Shown piece by piece: positions 6,372-6,756 of a stretch of DNA of 6,756 nucleotides (position 1 is the stretch's first letter; the number at the start of each line of letters is the position of its first letter). Under the pieces are notes generated by a model. It ran no database searches and was not told the DNA's origin. It saw nothing but the letters and a program-made list of their open reading frames with translations. Position numbers and translations under genes: made by a program. The DNA is taken from NCBI GenBank assembly GCA_023409175.1, contig JAEYIG010000172.1, forward strand, positions 1 through 6,756, written 5' to 3'. The DNA is from Pseudomonadota bacterium. GTDB lineage: Bacteria; Pseudomonadota; Gammaproteobacteria; Burkholderiales; Burkholderiaceae_D.

Positions 6372-6392
6372 CCATATCCATCAGGATCATGG
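6372..6392 (+). terminator. Stem-loop downstream of the MATE gene, possible terminator
   Basis: CCATATCC (6372-6379) pairs with GGAT-C-ATGG (6384-6392) as an 8-bp stem with one bulged C and a 4-nt loop, 41 nt after the MATE stop. No T-run follows. A second AT-rich pairing (AAAAGG with CCTTTT, around 6400-6426) follows. One of these may end the transcript, but neither is canonical. Confidence 0.3.
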
Positions 6393-6472
6393 AAAATCCG
6401 CAAAAAGGACCTTTTCTGGCCTTTTCGTCCCTCAAAAAACCGTTTCCTGATGCCAACGCCAAAACCGGGATT

Positions 6473-6500
6473 TTGGGAAAATGTCAAAATCTGGTAAAAT
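6473..6500 (+). promoter_or_regulatory. Sigma-70 promoter with extended -10, driving a gene beyond the right edge
   Basis: TTGGGA (6473-6478) and TAAAAT (6495-6500) are spaced 16 bp, and TGG precedes the -10, giving TGG-TAAAAT. Transcription would start near 6507 and read rightward out of the window. The -35 overlaps an inverted repeat CCAAAA/TTTTGG (6459-6464 with 6471-6476), a possible operator. Confidence 0.6.
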
Positions 6501-6578
6501 AAACCGTTCAGAATGATATTCGTGTCCAAAAACATGAATGGCAAGCTGAATGTCAATTAAACACTTTTTCAATCAACC

Positions 6579-6599
6579 ATGAAACCGCTCTTTGTTTAG
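6579..6599 (+). CDS. Putative leader peptide MKPLFV
   Basis: ATG AAA CCG CTC TTT GTT TAG, near-copy of the MKPLSV mini-ORF in front of the MATE gene. The flanking match is CCATGAAACCGCT exactly (13 bases), then TGT-TA and CCAG in register. No clear ribosome site precedes it. It sits 79 nt after the -10 hexamer, and structured RNA follows it. A leader-peptide role is inferred from the conserved layout and synonymous differences. Confidence 0.35.
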   Translation: MKPLFV

Positions 6600-6710
6600 C
6601 ACCAGGGAGAACGGGCTACCGCCTGTCATATCGACCTGATGTTTCCCGCGAAATGATGCAGGAAACGTGCTTGAAAGGTTTTTCGGCCAAAAAGGGGCAA
6701 CCCCCTTCAA

Positions 6711-6738
6711 AACCGCAGTTTTAAGTTAACCGCATTTT
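6711..6738 (+). repeat. Short direct repeat AACCGCA
   Basis: AACCGCA occurs at 6711-6717 and 6728-6734, 17 bp apart, each soon followed by TTTT. The first copy overlaps the nested hairpin's outer arm. It could be a paired binding site or chance. Confidence 0.3.
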
Positions 6739-6756
6739 GTTTCGTCGCTGCCGCCA

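Larger units (their letters stand above)
6507..6756 (+). promoter_or_regulatory. Structured leader RNA region at the right edge
   Basis: No gene-length ORF is present in these 250 bases, so this looks like a 5' leader of a gene outside the window. It holds the mini-ORF MKPLFV (6579-6599); a GTTTCCC segment (6641-6647) able to pair either with GGGA(g)AAC upstream (6605-6612) or with GGAAAC downstream (6661-6666); and a nested hairpin with outer GGTTTT/AAAACC (6677-6682 with 6709-6714) around AAGGGG-CAAC-CCCCTT (6692-6707). Competing pairings are typical of attenuators and riboswitches. No known class fits. Confidence 0.45.

Noticed and set aside
6600..6690. TPP or c-di-GMP riboswitch, suggested by GACCTGATG and nearby stems
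   Set aside because: The diagnostic CTGAGA segment and the distal helix of the TPP aptamer are absent, and the c-di-GMP core sequences do not fit.

Overview
The window reads as a chromosomal stretch from a Gram-negative bacterium, most likely a betaproteobacterium of the Burkholderiales (Oxalobacteraceae or Sutterellaceae type). That placement is an inference from protein style and moderate GC content; there is no rRNA or marker gene to settle it. Nothing indicates a phage, plasmid, insertion sequence or CRISPR array.

Layout. Positions 1-1190 are on the minus strand: two short (single-domain) chromate-transporter-family genes. The upstream gene is complete; the downstream one runs off the left edge. 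They are joined by an ATGA stop/start overlap and so probably make the two halves of one membrane transporter. A divergent intergenic region (1191-1591) separates them from four plus-strand genes: a secreted Sel1-repeat protein (1592-2251, ending in a 19-bp perfect inverted repeat), a class I SAM-dependent methyltransferase (2472-3206), a secreted cysteine-rich protein of unknown function (3482-4459), and a MATE-family efflux transporter (4963-6330). The plus-strand genes are separated by 220-500 bp gaps and look like independent transcription units, not one operon. No shared pathway is evident.

The most interesting content is between and inside the less familiar genes. (1) Two intergenic regions, upstream of the MATE gene and at the right end of the window, share one architecture: an extended -10 promoter (TGnTAnAAT), about 80 nt of leader, then a six-codon ORF encoding MKPL(S/F)V-stop, followed by stem-loops. 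The two mini-ORFs differ mostly at synonymous positions, including TAA versus TAG, which suggests translated leader peptides controlling the gene behind each. (2) The secreted protein at 3482-4459 appears to combine an N-terminal stretch resembling the MVL/mannan-binding lectin motif with a C-terminal module carrying AGEL and SNESGHFKP motifs, a pairing I do not recognise. (3) Extended -10 promoters occur before at least three genes and in the right-end leader, and give a consistent promoter style for this genome.
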